Origin: Limosilactobacillus sp.
Lineage (GTDB): Bacteria > Bacillota > Bacilli > Lactobacillales > Lactobacillaceae
Direction: 5' to 3'
DNA: 51,425 nt
NCBI RefSeq assembly: GCF_022651205.1
Contig: NZ_JALCQI010000008.1
Location: 1 to 51,425, forward strand
Translations under genes and position numbers: made by a program
The notes under the pieces: model-generated
Seen by the model: the letters and a program-made list of their open reading frames with translations, nothing else
The model's database searches: none
What the model was told of the DNA's origin: nothing
Shown here: positions 36,545-46,763 of the stretch, one piece after another
How positions within the stretch are numbered: position 1 is the first letter of the stretch
Layout of the letters: every line of letters starts with the position of its first letter

Positions 36545-36578
36545 CTACTAGATTCACTATCATTTAATGTCAAGGATT

Positions 36579-37034
36579 TTAATAATGTAAATTAAATAAA
36601 CTAACAATTAGGTAAGTCATCCCACTAGCAATCACTGGTCCTGCAGCAACTCCCTTAAAGAGGACCACTCCAATAATCGTTCCTAATACTAGCATTACCG
36701 TGATCTGGGGAACATCTGCTAACTGATCAATCCCGTATTTTGAAAGGATCGCAACTGCAATTCCGGCAATGATTGCAACCCAACCAGGGATCGATCTAAA
36801 AGCGGCTGTCAGATCAGAAAAGCCAATTTGCCCTAACGCAATCGGTACTAAGATGGCAACCGAAATAATCGTGACTCCCCCATTGATTCCCTTTGAACCA
36901 ACGAATGATAACCACTTGGTAGTTACCGGTGTCAATTTCATAACCATCACAACAACAGTCGCAATTATTAGTGACATATTCCGTCCCCAATATGCGATCG
37001 CTAAAATCAAGAGTAAGAATAACCAACTTTCCAT
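36579..37034 (-). CDS. UPF0756 (DUF441) membrane protein
   Basis: 151-aa protein with four or five TM helices. [41 protein letters not shown] and a late [27 protein letters not shown] are typical of the YtwI/YeaL family. Function unknown in the family. Convergence of signals at 37066-37109 separates it from guaB. Confidence 0.88.
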   Translation of the reverse strand: MESWLFLLLILAIAYWGRNMSLIIATVVVMVMKLTPVTTKWLSFVGSKGINGGVTIISVAILVPIALGQIGFSDLTAAFRSIPGWVAIIAGIAVAILSKYGIDQLADVPQITVMLVLGTIIGVVLFKGVAAGPVIASGMTYLIVSLFNLHY

Positions 37035-37065
37035 CCACTTTTCCTTCTTTCATCTAGACACAAAG

Positions 37066-37109
37066 AATCTCCAAATATTCGTTAATAACGAACATTTGGA
37101 GATTTTATT
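37066..37109. terminator. terminator between guaB and UPF0756 gene
   Basis: Long stem AATCTCCAAAT..TTCGTT with AACGAA..ATTTGGAGATT. Placed downstream of guaB on the minus strand; the better T-run is on the plus strand. Confidence 0.75.
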
Positions 37110-37117
37110 ACTTAATT

Positions 37118-37156
37118 AACGCAGAAAACGTGTTCGTCAGGATGCTGACTCACACT

Positions 37157-37159
<3 letters not shown>
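37118..37159 (-). repeat. Minimal family A-like element at guaB 3' end
   Basis: Begins TAGAGTGTGAGTCAGC, where TAG is the guaB stop, then GTCAG..CTGAC closes a tiny hairpin and GACGAACACGTTTTC resembles the start of a tail. Looks like an internally deleted family A copy. Confidence 0.55.
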
Positions 37160-38332
<1,173 letters not shown>

Positions 38333-38336
38333 CTAT

Positions 38337-38365
38337 ACTTTACTAGCAATTTTGCCAAAAATCAA
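38337..38365 (-). promoter_or_regulatory. guaB promoter
   Basis: -35 TTGATT (38360-38365), 17-bp spacer and -10 TAAAGT (38337-38342). Predicted start near 38330. Confidence 0.55.
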
Positions 38366-38399
38366 CAAAAACAGTAAATTAATTGTCATTCACTCACAT

Positions 38400-38433
38400 A
38401 ATGTTCGGCATTTAGTGGAAATTACCGAATATT
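38400..38433. promoter_or_regulatory. PurBox pair upstream of guaB
   Basis: AATGCCGAACATT on the minus strand (38400-38412) keeps the full CCGAAC core. It is centred about 76 bp upstream of the predicted start. A second box ATTACCGAATATT lies on the plus strand at 38421-38433 (CCGAAT). Confidence 0.65.
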
Positions 38434-38515
38434 TAGTTAAAAATAGCCACAATTTACAAGAAAAGTTCGCTAGTTAAGTGGTTACATTTTAACCTCTAAT
38501 CTAAAAATCCGTTTT

Positions 38516-39709
38516 TCAATCATTCCTTACTTCATGATAGAAGCTCGTTCCCTTTTCGGCCTTGACGTTAAAGTTATCCAAAACTGTTGCTCCAAGATCC
38601 GCAAACGTTGCACGAACACCAAGTGACTGGTTACTTTCCTTCATCGTTGGCGAGTAGACAAGCAGGGGAACATTCTCCCGAGTATGGTCAGTCCCCCGGA
38701 AGCCAGGATCGTTCCCGTGATCAGCCGTAATAAGTAGTAAGTCATCAGGACGCATTTCATCAAGAACATGACCCAAGCGTTGATCAAATTCCATCAGGGC
38801 CTCGCCAAAGCCCTTTGGATTCCGCCGATGACCGTACTTAGCATCAAAATCAACCAGGTTGGTAAAGCAAAAGCCAGTGAAATCTTCCCGCATTACACTA
38901 TCAAGATGATCCATCCCATCAGCGTTACTTTCATTATGAAAGCCACGGCTAATTCCCCTACCAGAGAAAATGTCGTTAATCTTGCCAATCCCAATTACGT
39001 CATAACCGGCATCTTGTAGCCGCTCTAGATCGGTTCTTCCCGTTGGTGCCAAGCTGAAGTCATGGCGATTGGCCGTGCGGACGAAATGATTCTGATCAGG
39101 ACCAATATAAGGACGCGCAATCACACGACCAACCGTATACTCTGGCCCATTTAGCAATGTTCGTGCATACTTACAAATCTTGTACAATTCATCAACCGGA
39201 ATTACTTCCTCGTGAGCAGCAATTTGCATTACTGAATCGCCCGAGGTATAGATAATTAATTCTCCAGTCTTCATTTGACGTTCGCCATAGTCATGGATTA
39301 CTTGTGTTCCGGAATATGGCTTATTAACGATCACTTTTCGGCCAGAATAGCCTTCAATTTGTTTGATTAAGCTTGTAGGAAAACCGTTGGGGAAAGTATC
39401 TAGTGGTTTAGTTAATGGCAATCCCATCATTTCCCAATGACCATTCATACTATCTTTTCCGGCTGAAATTTCTGCCATTTGACCATAATCACCAATTGCT
39501 GGTTTAGCAACCGGTACCCCTTCAACCGGTATTTTTCGGAGGTTACTCAACCCCATTTTACCAAGGTTAGGCAGCTTTAAGTTTCCCTGATAATATTCAC
39601 CAACATGACCGAGAGTATCAGCTCCAACATCATCAAATTTAATTGCATCCTTTGCCTGTCCAGTCCCGACCGAATCAAGAACAATCGCAAATACTCGTTG
39701 ATATGTCAT
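38516..39709 (-). CDS. deoB: phosphopentomutase
   Basis: Interconverts (deoxy)ribose 1- and 5-phosphates in nucleoside salvage. 397 aa of the alkaline-phosphatase superfamily. Metal-site motifs: [27 protein letters not shown] with the catalytic Thr/Ser region, and [22 protein letters not shown]. It follows deoC by 15 bp. Confidence 0.96.
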   Translation of the reverse strand: MTYQRVFAIVLDSVGTGQAKDAIKFDDVGADTLGHVGEYYQGNLKLPNLGKMGLSNLRKIPVEGVPVAKPAIGDYGQMAEISAGKDSMNGHWEMMGLPLTKPLDTFPNGFPTSLIKQIEGYSGRKVIVNKPYSGTQVIHDYGERQMKTGELIIYTSGDSVMQIAAHEEVIPVDELYKICKYARTLLNGPEYTVGRVIARPYIGPDQNHFVRTANRHDFSLAPTGRTDLERLQDAGYDVIGIGKINDIFSGRGISRGFHNESNADGMDHLDSVMREDFTGFCFTNLVDFDAKYGHRRNPKGFGEALMEFDQRLGHVLDEMRPDDLLLITADHGNDPGFRGTDHTRENVPLLVYSPTMKESNQSLGVRATFADLGATVLDNFNVKAEKGTSFYHEVRND

Positions 39710-39724
39710 TTATCCTGCCCCCTA

Positions 39725-40396
39725 TTATTCCTGTGCTTCATTAAGAATCTTAACCGAAGCAGAGACTCCCAATCGATCCGCGCCCGCTTCAATCATTGCC
39801 AGCGCCTCATTATAACTATGAATTCCTCCAGCAGCCTTTACCTTTATTTCGTCGCCAACAGTTTGTCGCATTAGTTCGACATCGGCTACTTGCGCTCCGG
39901 AACTGGAAAAACCGGTAGAAGTTTTAACGAAGTCTGCTTGACCAGCAATCGTCAATTTGCATGCTCGGATCTTTTCTTCATCCGTTAGCAGTGCTGTTTC
40001 AATAATCACTTTTAAAATCCGCTGTTCCTGATGAACCGCATCCGCTACAGCCCTAATATCAGCCATTACCGCATCATCATGCTTTGCCTTTAGTTCACCG
40101 ATATTAATCACCATATCGAGCTCGTCCGCACCATCTTTGATTGCCTGCCGTGCCTCAAAAACCTTGCTTGCCGTTGAAGTTGCCCCGAGAGGAAAGCCAA
40201 TGACCGTACAAGTGTTGACTCCTGTTCCGTTTAATTCTTGGTGAACCCGCTTAACCCAGTAGGGATTAACACAAACGGATGCTGTCCGGTACTTAATTGC
40301 CTCCTGAACCGTTTGATCGATCATCGTCGCTGTTGCTTCTGGTTTAAGCATCGTGTGATCGAGGTACTTTGCTAACTGACTGCGATTTAACTTCAT
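39725..40396 (-). CDS. deoC: deoxyribose-phosphate aldolase
   Basis: Cleaves deoxyribose 5-phosphate to glyceraldehyde 3-phosphate and acetaldehyde. 223 aa. [10 protein letters not shown] near the N terminus, the catalytic Asp region ELDMVINIG, and the Schiff-base Lys in [14 protein letters not shown], with the second Lys in VKAAGGI. First gene of deoC-deoB, preceded by a cre-like site. Confidence 0.96.
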   Translation of the reverse strand: MKLNRSQLAKYLDHTMLKPEATATMIDQTVQEAIKYRTASVCVNPYWVKRVHQELNGTGVNTCTVIGFPLGATSTASKVFEARQAIKDGADELDMVINIGELKAKHDDAVMADIRAVADAVHQEQRILKVIIETALLTDEEKIRACKLTIAGQADFVKTSTGFSSSGAQVADVELMRQTVGDEIKVKAAGGIHSYNEALAMIEAGADRLGVSASVKILNEAQE

Positions 40397-40419
40397 CTTC
40401 TATCACGCCTTTTTATTTT

Positions 40420-40433
40420 TGTATGCGCTTTCA
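40420..40433 (-). promoter_or_regulatory. cre-like CcpA site upstream of deoC
   Basis: TGAAAGCGCATACA matches the catabolite-response consensus TGWAANCGNTNWCA with one mismatch. It sits 24 bp upstream of the deoC start, consistent with carbon repression of deoxynucleoside use. Confidence 0.65.
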
Positions 40434-40495
40434 TATTATCAATTTCTTAGTTAAAAAGCCACTATCAGGAAGAATTAAGCAACATCAACCAGATC

Positions 40496-40559
40496 TAAAA
40501 AAGCGGAATCGCTACTATAAACCCTAAAATTGGATTTAACGTTGCGTTTCCGCTTTTTA
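40496..40559 (-). terminator. terminator of DUF1129 gene
   Basis: AGCGGAA (40502-40508) and TTCCGCT (40548-40554) flanked by A- and T-runs. A long loop with secondary pairing. Confidence 0.7.
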
Positions 40560-40568
40560 ATTACTAAT

Positions 40569-41345
40569 TTACTTACGCCGATTACCCCGGTTACCGTAGA
40601 AAGCACCGGTAATGTGATACTTGCGACGGAAGACGATATCTCCACCGAAGGCAAGAACACCAAGAATGATGTAAGCCCATGCGTTCAAACGTGGGTTAAT
40701 TACGTTTGGTAACAAGCTTGAAGCCATGTAGACGGCTAGCCAAACAACCAGACCGAATGCCACGGTCAGGATCCGGAACCATAGTGACTTAGCTTGAACC
40801 CACTTACCGTTCTTCTTGACTGGTTGTAACTGGGAGGCCACGTAACCATATAAGAGACCACCAGAAACTGACACTAAGATAATTGCCAACAGGCCACTGC
40901 TACCATAGTGGGTCATCTTCATTGTATTTGGTGATAGCCAGAACATCAGGCCAAACATAAAGGTAAAGATACTAAAGAAGATTACCATGTTATCAATTGC
41001 TAGTAGCTTGATTGACTGCTTGGACATATGGTTAGCCTGGTTATTCTTCTTTGGATCCTTCAAATCCTTAACATATTCGGTTGGTGTTCCGAACAATGCC
41101 TTAGCGGTCTTACCGGTCTTCTGTCCTTCCTTAAGTTGGGTAATTGTATCCTGAACAATCTCAGGCCGCTTTTCCTTTGCGACGCCTTGACGTTCGAGTT
41201 GCTTGTTTAGTTGGAAGACGAATTCTTCGTTTTTCTTTGTTAAATTGTGTTTACTAATTGCATTTCCTGCTTCACGCCGGTCTTCTTTAAGGTGTTCTTT
41301 TTGTCGTTGACCAGCTTGAGCATTCCGTGGTTGGTTTTCGCTCAC
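40569..41345 (-). CDS. DUF1129-family membrane protein
   Basis: 258 aa: a soluble charged N-terminal half of about 110 residues (QLNKQLERQGVAKEKRPEIVQ, LFGTPTEYVKDL), then four TM helices ending in a basic tail (RRKYHITGAFYGNRGNRRK). The helical bundle linked to a short membrane domain is the DUF1129 layout, common next to ychF and parB in lactobacilli. Function unknown. Separated from ychF by a family A element, so co-transcription is uncertain. Confidence 0.85.
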   Translation of the reverse strand: MSENQPRNAQAGQRQKEHLKEDRREAGNAISKHNLTKKNEEFVFQLNKQLERQGVAKEKRPEIVQDTITQLKEGQKTGKTAKALFGTPTEYVKDLKDPKKNNQANHMSKQSIKLLAIDNMVIFFSIFTFMFGLMFWLSPNTMKMTHYGSSGLLAIILVSVSGGLLYGYVASQLQPVKKNGKWVQAKSLWFRILTVAFGLVVWLAVYMASSLLPNVINPRLNAWAYIILGVLAFGGDIVFRRKYHITGAFYGNRGNRRK

Positions 41346-41384
41346 AATGAGACTCCTCTCTTATTGCTTGATATGGATGGTTCT

Positions 41385-41576
41385 ACTGCGACACAGTCGA
41401 AACAAACGGAAACAAGTTTCTTGGTTCACTCCCTCGCCCGAGTTTCCTACTGCTACATAGTCAAGATCTGCTCGCCCTAACCTTCCTTGAGCTAACGACC
41501 TCCACCTCCGACGGCAAGACGCCGTTCGGTGGAGAAATCGTTAGCCACCGGAAGGTTTTAACGGGCTCGCACTCTA
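41385..41576 (-). repeat. Family A element at ychF 3' end with nested B fragment
   Basis: TAGAGTGCGAGCCCG starts at the ychF stop. Outer AACCTTCC/GGAAGGTT, GCTAACGA/TCGTTAGC, inner CTCCACC..ACGGC with GCCGT..GGTGGAG, tail GCGAGCAGATCT, GACTATGT, GCAGTAGG. A second tail-bearing segment holds GAGTGAACCAAGAAACTTG, a truncated family B start. Confidence 0.85.
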
Positions 41577-42671
41577 AACATTGAACCTAAACTCCACAAT
41601 GTCGCCGTCTTGCATGACGTAATCTTTACCTTCAAGGCGGAGTTTACCGGCTTCTTTGACGGCGGCTTCGGATCCGAGTTTGTCGAGGTCGTCGAAGCTC
41701 ATAACTTCGGCACGAATGAAACCACGTTCGAAGTCAGAGTGAATGATTCCGGCAGCTTGAGGAGCCTTGGTGCCCTTCTTGAATGTCCAGGCACGGGTTT
41801 CGGGACCACCAGCGGTAAAGAAGGTTTCAAGGCCAAGAAGCTTGTAGGCAGCACGGATCAAACGGTTCAATCCTGGTTCCTTAACCCCTTCCATTTCAAG
41901 GAAGTCAGCCTTATCAGCTTCGTCCATTTCGGCGATTTGTTCTTCAGCAGCGGCAGCAACACCGATTACTTCACCATCGCCCTTAACGTGTTCCTTGATT
42001 TGGTCCATGTACTTGTTAGCATCAGGATCAGCCATGTCATCTTCAGAGATGTTAGCAACATAAAGAACTGGCTTACTGGTTAGCAAGAAGAGTCCCTTGA
42101 CGATTTGCTTTTCATCATCGTTAAAGTCAATTGACCGCACACTCTTGCCGTCTTCAAGAACCGGCTTAATCTTGTTTAACACATCTAGTTCAGCCAAAGC
42201 ATCCTTATCGCGACCCTTAGCAGCACGTTGAACTTTCGCTAAACGCTTATTAACGGCATCCAAGTCAGCCATTACCAATTCCAAGTTGATAGTATCAATA
42301 TCATCAATTGGATCAACCTTCCCGGTAACACTAGTGATGTCGTTATCATCGAATGCCCGCACAACGTGAACAATCGCATCGGTTTGCCGAATGTTTTCCA
42401 AGAACTTGTTACCAAGTCCTTCACCCTTACTGGCACCCTTAACGATTCCGGCAATATCAGTAAATTCAAAGGTCGTTGGCACGATCTTCTTGGCTGGGAT
42501 AATTTCGTCAATCCGTTGAAGGCGGTTATCTGGAACTTCGACCATCCCCACATTTGGATCAATCGTTGCAAATGGGTAGTTCGCCATTTCGGCTCCTGCT
42601 TTAGTAATTGCGTTAAACAAGGTTGACTTACCAACGTTTGGTAACCCAACGATTCCTGCAGTTAATGACAT
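41574..42671 (-). CDS. ychF: ribosome-associated ATPase YchF/OLA1
   Basis: TRAFAC-class P-loop protein of 365 aa. G1 GLPNVGKST, the G3 region FTDIAGIVKGASKGEGLGN, and NISEDD in place of the standard NKxD, in keeping with ATP preference. C-terminal TGS-like domain with TFKKGTKAPQAAGIIHSDFERGFIRAEV. Associates with ribosomes; linked to stress and translation control. Its stop codon is shared with a family A element. Confidence 0.96.
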   Translation of the reverse strand: MSLTAGIVGLPNVGKSTLFNAITKAGAEMANYPFATIDPNVGMVEVPDNRLQRIDEIIPAKKIVPTTFEFTDIAGIVKGASKGEGLGNKFLENIRQTDAIVHVVRAFDDNDITSVTGKVDPIDDIDTINLELVMADLDAVNKRLAKVQRAAKGRDKDALAELDVLNKIKPVLEDGKSVRSIDFNDDEKQIVKGLFLLTSKPVLYVANISEDDMADPDANKYMDQIKEHVKGDGEVIGVAAAAEEQIAEMDEADKADFLEMEGVKEPGLNRLIRAAYKLLGLETFFTAGGPETRAWTFKKGTKAPQAAGIIHSDFERGFIRAEVMSFDDLDKLGSEAAVKEAGKLRLEGKDYVMQDGDIVEFRFNV

Positions 42672-42705
42672 AAGTTGTTCACTTTCCTTTTCAATTTATT
42701 TTTAA

Positions 42706-42906
42706 TTAGTCTTCTGAATCGGTAGCATTTTCCAGGACCTTCTTGAAGCCCTTATCAAACTTTTGCCGCGTCATCATTACAATGTGGCCGCAACCAGTGC
42801 ATTGGATCTTAATATCCGCACCGACACGCGTGATTAACCACCGATTGGTACCACACGGATGTTGCTTCTTCATCATTACAATATCACCCTTATCATATGC
42901 TGCCAT
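42706..42906 (-). CDS. DUF951 family small zinc-ribbon-like protein
   Basis: 66 aa. Begins with a beta-rich GDIVMMKKQHPCGTNRW and has a CTGCGH pair, so three cysteines could bind metal together with His. Conserved as the neighbour of parB and ychF in Firmicutes. Function unknown. It sits 16 bases after parB and 34 bases before ychF, and is probably in one operon. Confidence 0.88.
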   Translation of the reverse strand: MAAYDKGDIVMMKKQHPCGTNRWLITRVGADIKIQCTGCGHIVMMTRQKFDKGFKKVLENATDSED

Positions 42907-42921
42907 CAGTGATCATCCTCC

Positions 42922-43809
42922 CTAATCTAATGAAATATTCAAAACTTCCATAATTCGGTTAAAATCATCGACCGAAGTATACGGGATCTCAATCTTCCCG
43001 GTATTCTTCTTCCGACTTGGTGCCACCGCAACCTTCGTCCCAAACTTACTTTGAAGTTGCGATTCAGCTTCACGAACGTAAGCTGGTTTACGTTGACGCC
43101 GTTTAACCTTTTTCTTCTCAGCCGTTCCGTTCATCTGTGCAACTAATTCTTCAAGCTGACGGACGGTTAAGTTCTTCTCAACAGCACGTCGAGCAAGTTT
43201 AACCAGTTGTTGCCGATCCTTCAACCCTAAGAGTGTCCGCGCCTGGCCCATCGAAAGCTTGCCGGCAGAAACTAATTCCTTAATTTCATTTGGCAAACCT
43301 AATAATCGAAGGTAGTTGGCAATATATGGTCGACTCTTACCCAGTCGTTCAGCAACCTGCGCCTGCGTTAATGAGAGTTTGTCCATTAACGTTTGATAGG
43401 CCTGGGCTTCCTCTAAAGGAGTTAGGTCTTCACGTTGGAGGTTCTCCAAGACAGCAACTTCCATCATCTTTTCGTCACTCATTTGCCGAATAATGGCTGG
43501 AATAGTTGACTGGTGAGCTAGCTTAGAAGCCCGGAAGCGCCGTTCACCGGCAATCAGTTCATAGCGTTTCAACTTGGGATCCGGTTGCCGCAAAATGATT
43601 GGCTGGAACACTCCCGACTTCTGAATTGAGGATGCTAGTTCGCGGAGTGCCTTTTGGTCAAACGTCCGTCGCGGTTGGTATGGGTTAGGCCGAATTAATG
43701 ACAATTTAACGTCTTGAACGGTTTCGTTATCATTAATCTCGTTCAAATCGTTCTCTTCAAAGAGCGCCTCGATCCCGCGACCTAATCCGCTTTGTTTATT
43801 TTTCGCCAT
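42922..43809 (-). CDS. parB: chromosome partitioning protein ParB (Spo0J)
   Basis: CTP-dependent parS clamp. 295 aa: GLGRGIEALFEEND at the N terminus (ParA-stimulating), the ParB N-domain with NPYQPRRTFD and the CTP motif GERRFRASKLA, the central HTH (LSLTQAQVAERLGKSRPYIANYLRLL), and a C-terminal dimerisation domain. Its start overlaps the parA stop by 14 bases. Confidence 0.96.
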   Translation of the reverse strand: MAKNKQSGLGRGIEALFEENDLNEINDNETVQDVKLSLIRPNPYQPRRTFDQKALRELASSIQKSGVFQPIILRQPDPKLKRYELIAGERRFRASKLAHQSTIPAIIRQMSDEKMMEVAVLENLQREDLTPLEEAQAYQTLMDKLSLTQAQVAERLGKSRPYIANYLRLLGLPNEIKELVSAGKLSMGQARTLLGLKDRQQLVKLARRAVEKNLTVRQLEELVAQMNGTAEKKKVKRRQRKPAYVREAESQLQSKFGTKVAVAPSRKKNTGKIEIPYTSVDDFNRIMEVLNISLD

Positions 43810-44566
43810 GACGAGCTAACACTTCCTTTGCTAATTGTTGGTAAACCTTTGCTCCCGTTGACCGTTTATCGTAATCAACAATTGCTTGTCCGTGACTCGG
43901 TGCTTCAGACAACCGAACGTTCCGGGGAATGATCGTTTCATAAACCTGATCGCCAAAGTACTTCTTGACTTCGGCGTTAACCTGCTGCCCCAAATTTGTC
44001 CGCTTATCGTACATTGTCAAGAGGACACCTTCGATCTTTAGGTCAGAGTTAAAATGCTTACGAACCAGCTTAATTGTATTTAACAGTTGGCTCAGTCCTT
44101 CAAGAGCATAGTACTCACTCTGAACGGGAATCAAGATCGAATCACAAGCAGTAAACGCGTTGATCGTCAAAAGGCCTAGCGAAGGGGGACAATCAATCAA
44201 AATATAGTCATATTCGTCTTTAACGTCCCCAAAGGCATCTTTCAGCCGCGTTTCCCGGGCCATAAGGTTAGTTAACTCAACCTCCGCACCGGAAAGAGCA
44301 ATCGTTGTGGGAACAATATCTAGGCCGTGGTGGCTAGACTTCAAAATGACATCTTTCAGGTCAACATCATTGATTAGGACATCGTAGACGCTTTCCTCAA
44401 TGTCCTTTTTGTCAACCCCCAAACCACTCGTGGCGTTTCCCTGAGGATCCAGGTCAATCAAGAGAACCTTTTTGCCAGCATCCGCTAAACAGGCCCCCAG
44501 GTTAACACTGGTCGTCGTTTTACCAACGCCACCCTTTTGGTTTGCTAGTGCAATAACATAACCCAT
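43796..44566 (-). CDS. parA: chromosome partitioning ATPase ParA (Soj)
   Basis: 256-aa deviant-Walker ATPase. P-loop KGGVGKTTTSVNLGACLA near the N terminus, Walker A' and B regions (LLIDLDPQGNATSGLG, YDYILIDCPPSLGLLTINA). Small chromosomal ParA without an N-terminal HTH. Acts with ParB on origin segregation and DnaA control. Twelve bases after noc. Confidence 0.96.
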   Translation of the reverse strand: MGYVIALANQKGGVGKTTTSVNLGACLADAGKKVLLIDLDPQGNATSGLGVDKKDIEESVYDVLINDVDLKDVILKSSHHGLDIVPTTIALSGAEVELTNLMARETRLKDAFGDVKDEYDYILIDCPPSLGLLTINAFTACDSILIPVQSEYYALEGLSQLLNTIKLVRKHFNSDLKIEGVLLTMYDKRTNLGQQVNAEVKKYFGDQVYETIIPRNVRLSEAPSHGQAIVDYDKRSTGAKVYQQLAKEVLARHGEK

Positions 44567-44577
44567 CTTTTTCCCTC

Positions 44578-45552
44578 CTACTGTTTCTTCGGAATCTCAA
44601 TGACTAATTGGTATGTATCATCATTATCTTCTTCATGGGTGGTAACAGTGAAGCCATTGTCGGTTGCTAATTTAATTGATTTCTTAATTGTATTCAATGC
44701 CAAGCGAGCATCGTTAGCTTTAGCCGATTGCTTGCTTGCAGTCTTCTTCCGCCGCTTGCTGGTCTTTATCTTTTTCTTCGGCGTTGCTTGTTTTTGGTCC
44801 GCAACTTGCTTTTCAGTAGTAGGCTCTTCTGTCGGCATCCCCTCAAGGTCAGCCAATTCCTGCCGCTTCTTTTCAGCTCGCTGTTTAGCAATTTCAGATG
44901 GTAATGGACGGCCAAGAAGCTTGGCAACTTCATCTTCGGTCTGCCGAACAGTTAACCGTTCATTAACAACCCGCATGAGCATTTCACGCTGCTGCTTTTC
45001 GTCTAAGTCCAGCATTGCCCGCCCATGACGCTCGGAAATCCGGTGATCGAGGATTGCAGTTTGTACCGGCTTAATCAGTTTTAACAACCGCAACTTATTA
45101 GCAACGAACGATTGACTCTTTCCCATCCCCTTAGCTAAAGCGGACTGGGTCAAGTGGTTCAGATCCATCAATTGCCGATAAGCCTGGGCCTCTTCAACAG
45201 AGCTTAATTGTGACCGCTGAAGATTTTCAATTAAAGCAAGTGAGGCGGTCTCCTTGTCACTCATCTTTTCAATAATTGCTGGAACGGTATCCCAGTTTAA
45301 TAATTTCACCGCCCGATAGCGCCGCTCACCAGCAATGATCTCATACTTTGCCGACTCGTATTCACGAACAATAATTGGCTGCAACAAGCCGTGTTCGTCA
45401 ATTGTCTGCGCTAATTCACGGATTCCGTCTTGATCAAAGACCTTCCGTGGCTGATAGCGGTTCGGGATAATTTGGTCAACCTTAATTTCAACAACCTTAT
45501 TCTTCGTATCACCAGAATGATCTTTACCGATACCGAATAATGAAAAAGCCAT
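44578..45552 (-). CDS. noc: nucleoid occlusion protein Noc (ParB paralogue)
   Basis: 324 aa. MAFSLFGIGK opens with a short amphipathic helix, which in Noc targets the membrane. The ParB-type domain (NRYQPRKVFD, GERRYRAVKLL) and HTH (LTQSALAKGMGKSQSFVANKLRLL) follow. A lysine-rich low-complexity linker of about 50 residues (TPKKKIKTSKRRKKTASKQ) precedes the C-terminal domain and is longer than I expect for Noc. Genes rsmG-noc-parA-parB match the Firmicutes order. Confidence 0.92.
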   Translation of the reverse strand: MAFSLFGIGKDHSGDTKNKVVEIKVDQIIPNRYQPRKVFDQDGIRELAQTIDEHGLLQPIIVREYESAKYEIIAGERRYRAVKLLNWDTVPAIIEKMSDKETASLALIENLQRSQLSSVEEAQAYRQLMDLNHLTQSALAKGMGKSQSFVANKLRLLKLIKPVQTAILDHRISERHGRAMLDLDEKQQREMLMRVVNERLTVRQTEDEVAKLLGRPLPSEIAKQRAEKKRQELADLEGMPTEEPTTEKQVADQKQATPKKKIKTSKRRKKTASKQSAKANDARLALNTIKKSIKLATDNGFTVTTHEEDNDDTYQLVIEIPKKQ

Positions 45553-45570
45553 TTTCTCTCTCCCTCACTT

Positions 45571-46296
45571 TTATTGAATTGGTTTCTTGTTTGGCAACCC
45601 AGGGCGTCGCGGAAACTTCTTCGGCGTTGCGGAAACCTTATCAATCACGATAATGTTGCGTTCCTCATCAGTTCCCGGCAGTTCCAATTTTGCTGTCTGC
45701 CGAATCTGGCCCCCAAGTTTCTTAATTGCCGTGCCGCCTTGTTGGATTTCTTCCGCCGCTGCACTGGCCTTGTAGGCAATAAATTCACCACCGACCTTAG
45801 CAGCAGGCAGACATAGTTCACTCAGAACAGATAATCGTGCAACCGCTCGAGCCGTCACCACATCATACTGCTCACGGTGGGTACTCTTCTTATCACTAAA
45901 CGTTTCCGCCCGGTCATGAACAAGGGTCACAGCAGATAAGCCTAACTTTGTTACCAATTCCTGCAAAAAGGTGATCCGTTTATTCAGTGAATCCACAATC
46001 GTCACCTTTAATTGTGGGAAGGCAATCTTTAGCGGGATCGAAGGAAAACCCGCACCAGCACCAATGTCACATAGGTTTAGGTCGTCATTCATTAGTTTAG
46101 GCTCCGCAAATGCTCCCGTAATGGAATCATAGAAGTGTTTAAGGTAAACTTCCTTTTTTTCAGTAATTCGTGTTAAGTTAACGTGCTCATTAGTCGCAAC
46201 TAATAAATCGTAATAATCAGCAAACTGCTTCATTTGTGCATCATTGAGATTAATCCCATGATCCGCTAAAGCTTGCTGAAATTGTTCTGGATTCAT
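45571..46296 (-). CDS. rsmG: 16S rRNA (guanine-527-N7)-methyltransferase
   Basis: 241 aa (GidB). SAM-binding motif [20 protein letters not shown] and [21 protein letters not shown] 46296 is six bases after AAAGGAGAAG; the frame to 46332 would run through a palindrome. Modifies G527 of 16S rRNA; loss gives low-level streptomycin resistance in other bacteria. First gene of the par operon. Confidence 0.96.
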   Translation of the reverse strand: MNPEQFQQALADHGINLNDAQMKQFADYYDLLVATNEHVNLTRITEKKEVYLKHFYDSITGAFAEPKLMNDDLNLCDIGAGAGFPSIPLKIAFPQLKVTIVDSLNKRITFLQELVTKLGLSAVTLVHDRAETFSDKKSTHREQYDVVTARAVARLSVLSELCLPAAKVGGEFIAYKASAAAEEIQQGGTAIKKLGGQIRQTAKLELPGTDEERNIIVIDKVSATPKKFPRRPGLPNKKPIQ

Positions 46297-46311
46297 TTTA
46301 ACTTCTCCTTT

Positions 46312-46333
46312 CGTGAAACAATTTTGTTTCACG
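46312..46333. promoter_or_regulatory. perfect palindrome of parS half-sites abutting rsmG SD
   Basis: CGTGAAACA (46312-46320), a 4-base spacer, and TGTTTCACG (46325-46333). The 8-base half GTGAAACA is exactly the half-site of the Firmicutes parS (TGTTTCACGTGAAACA), but in everted order. On the mRNA it forms a 9-bp hairpin touching the AAAGGAG of rsmG. Confidence 0.6.
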
Positions 46334-46376
46334 TCTTTTACTACTGTAACTTAATTAAAGGGGATTTTCAAGAGGA

Positions 46377-46725
46377 AAAGAGTGCTTTCGCCCCAAAGAG
46401 TTTCCGGAAGGCTAACGATTTCTCCACCGAACGGCGTCTTGCGCCTAAAGAGTGAACCAGAAAACTTGTTTTCGTCTGTGAACCTTCACAAGGCTAACTA
46501 GGATTCTGACTACCAACTTGTTGGTGGCAGAATTCAGTTAGCTACTGGGGAAGGAGGTTGCTAGCTCTAGCAAGTCCCTGGCGAGCAGATCTTTGCTATG
46601 TAATAGTACAATTGTTAGCCCTAGGAAACTCGGGCGAAACTCATTTAGACTATGTCGCGGTAGAGCGTTAGACGGAGATTGCGGTCACGGTGAGCAGATC
46701 TTTGCTATGTAATAGTAGAACCACT
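46377..46725 (+). repeat. Composite family A element interrupted by family B
   Basis: AGAGTGCTTTCGCCC opens it. GAGTTTCC and TTTCGCCC find partners much later (GGAAACTC, GGGCGAAA at about 46632-46646). Inner CTCCACCGAACGGCGTCTTGC is cut at GCGCCTA by a family B element and resumes at GGAAGGAGGTTGCTAG. Three tail copies follow (GAGCAGATCTTTGCTATGT twice; TTTAGACTATGTCGCGGTAG). No gene is present in 46334-46734. Confidence 0.8.
46448..46546 (+). repeat. Family B element nested in family A
   Basis: AGAGTGAACCA, hairpin GAAAAC..GTTTTC, GTCTGTGAAC, AAGGCTAACTAG, variable hairpin GGATTCTG..CCAAC with GTTGG..CAGAATTC, then AGCTACTGG. Inserted within the inner hairpin of the surrounding family A copy. 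Confidence 0.8.
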
Positions 46726-46734
46726 TTATCAAAG

Positions 46735-46763
46735 AAAAAAGGCCAGCGTTTCATCGCCAGCCT
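46735..46763 (-). terminator. orphan terminator
   Basis: Minus-strand GGCTGGCG..CGCTGGCC followed by TTTTTTCTTTG. No minus-strand gene lies upstream between it and the aldo/keto reductase start, so what it terminates is unclear. Confidence 0.6.

Noticed and set aside
37081..37097. PurBox-like AACGAACATTT within the guaB/UPF0756 terminator
   Set aside because: The core falls inside a perfect terminator stem downstream of both genes and lacks promoter context.
41610..42083. 157-codon plus-strand frame antisense to ychF
   Set aside because: Shadow of a highly biased conserved gene; no SD or promoter.
42922..46333. Canonical parS or DnaA-box cluster near the par operon
   Set aside because: No full TGTTTCACGTGAAACA site or TTATCCACA cluster was found in the window; only the everted palindrome is present.
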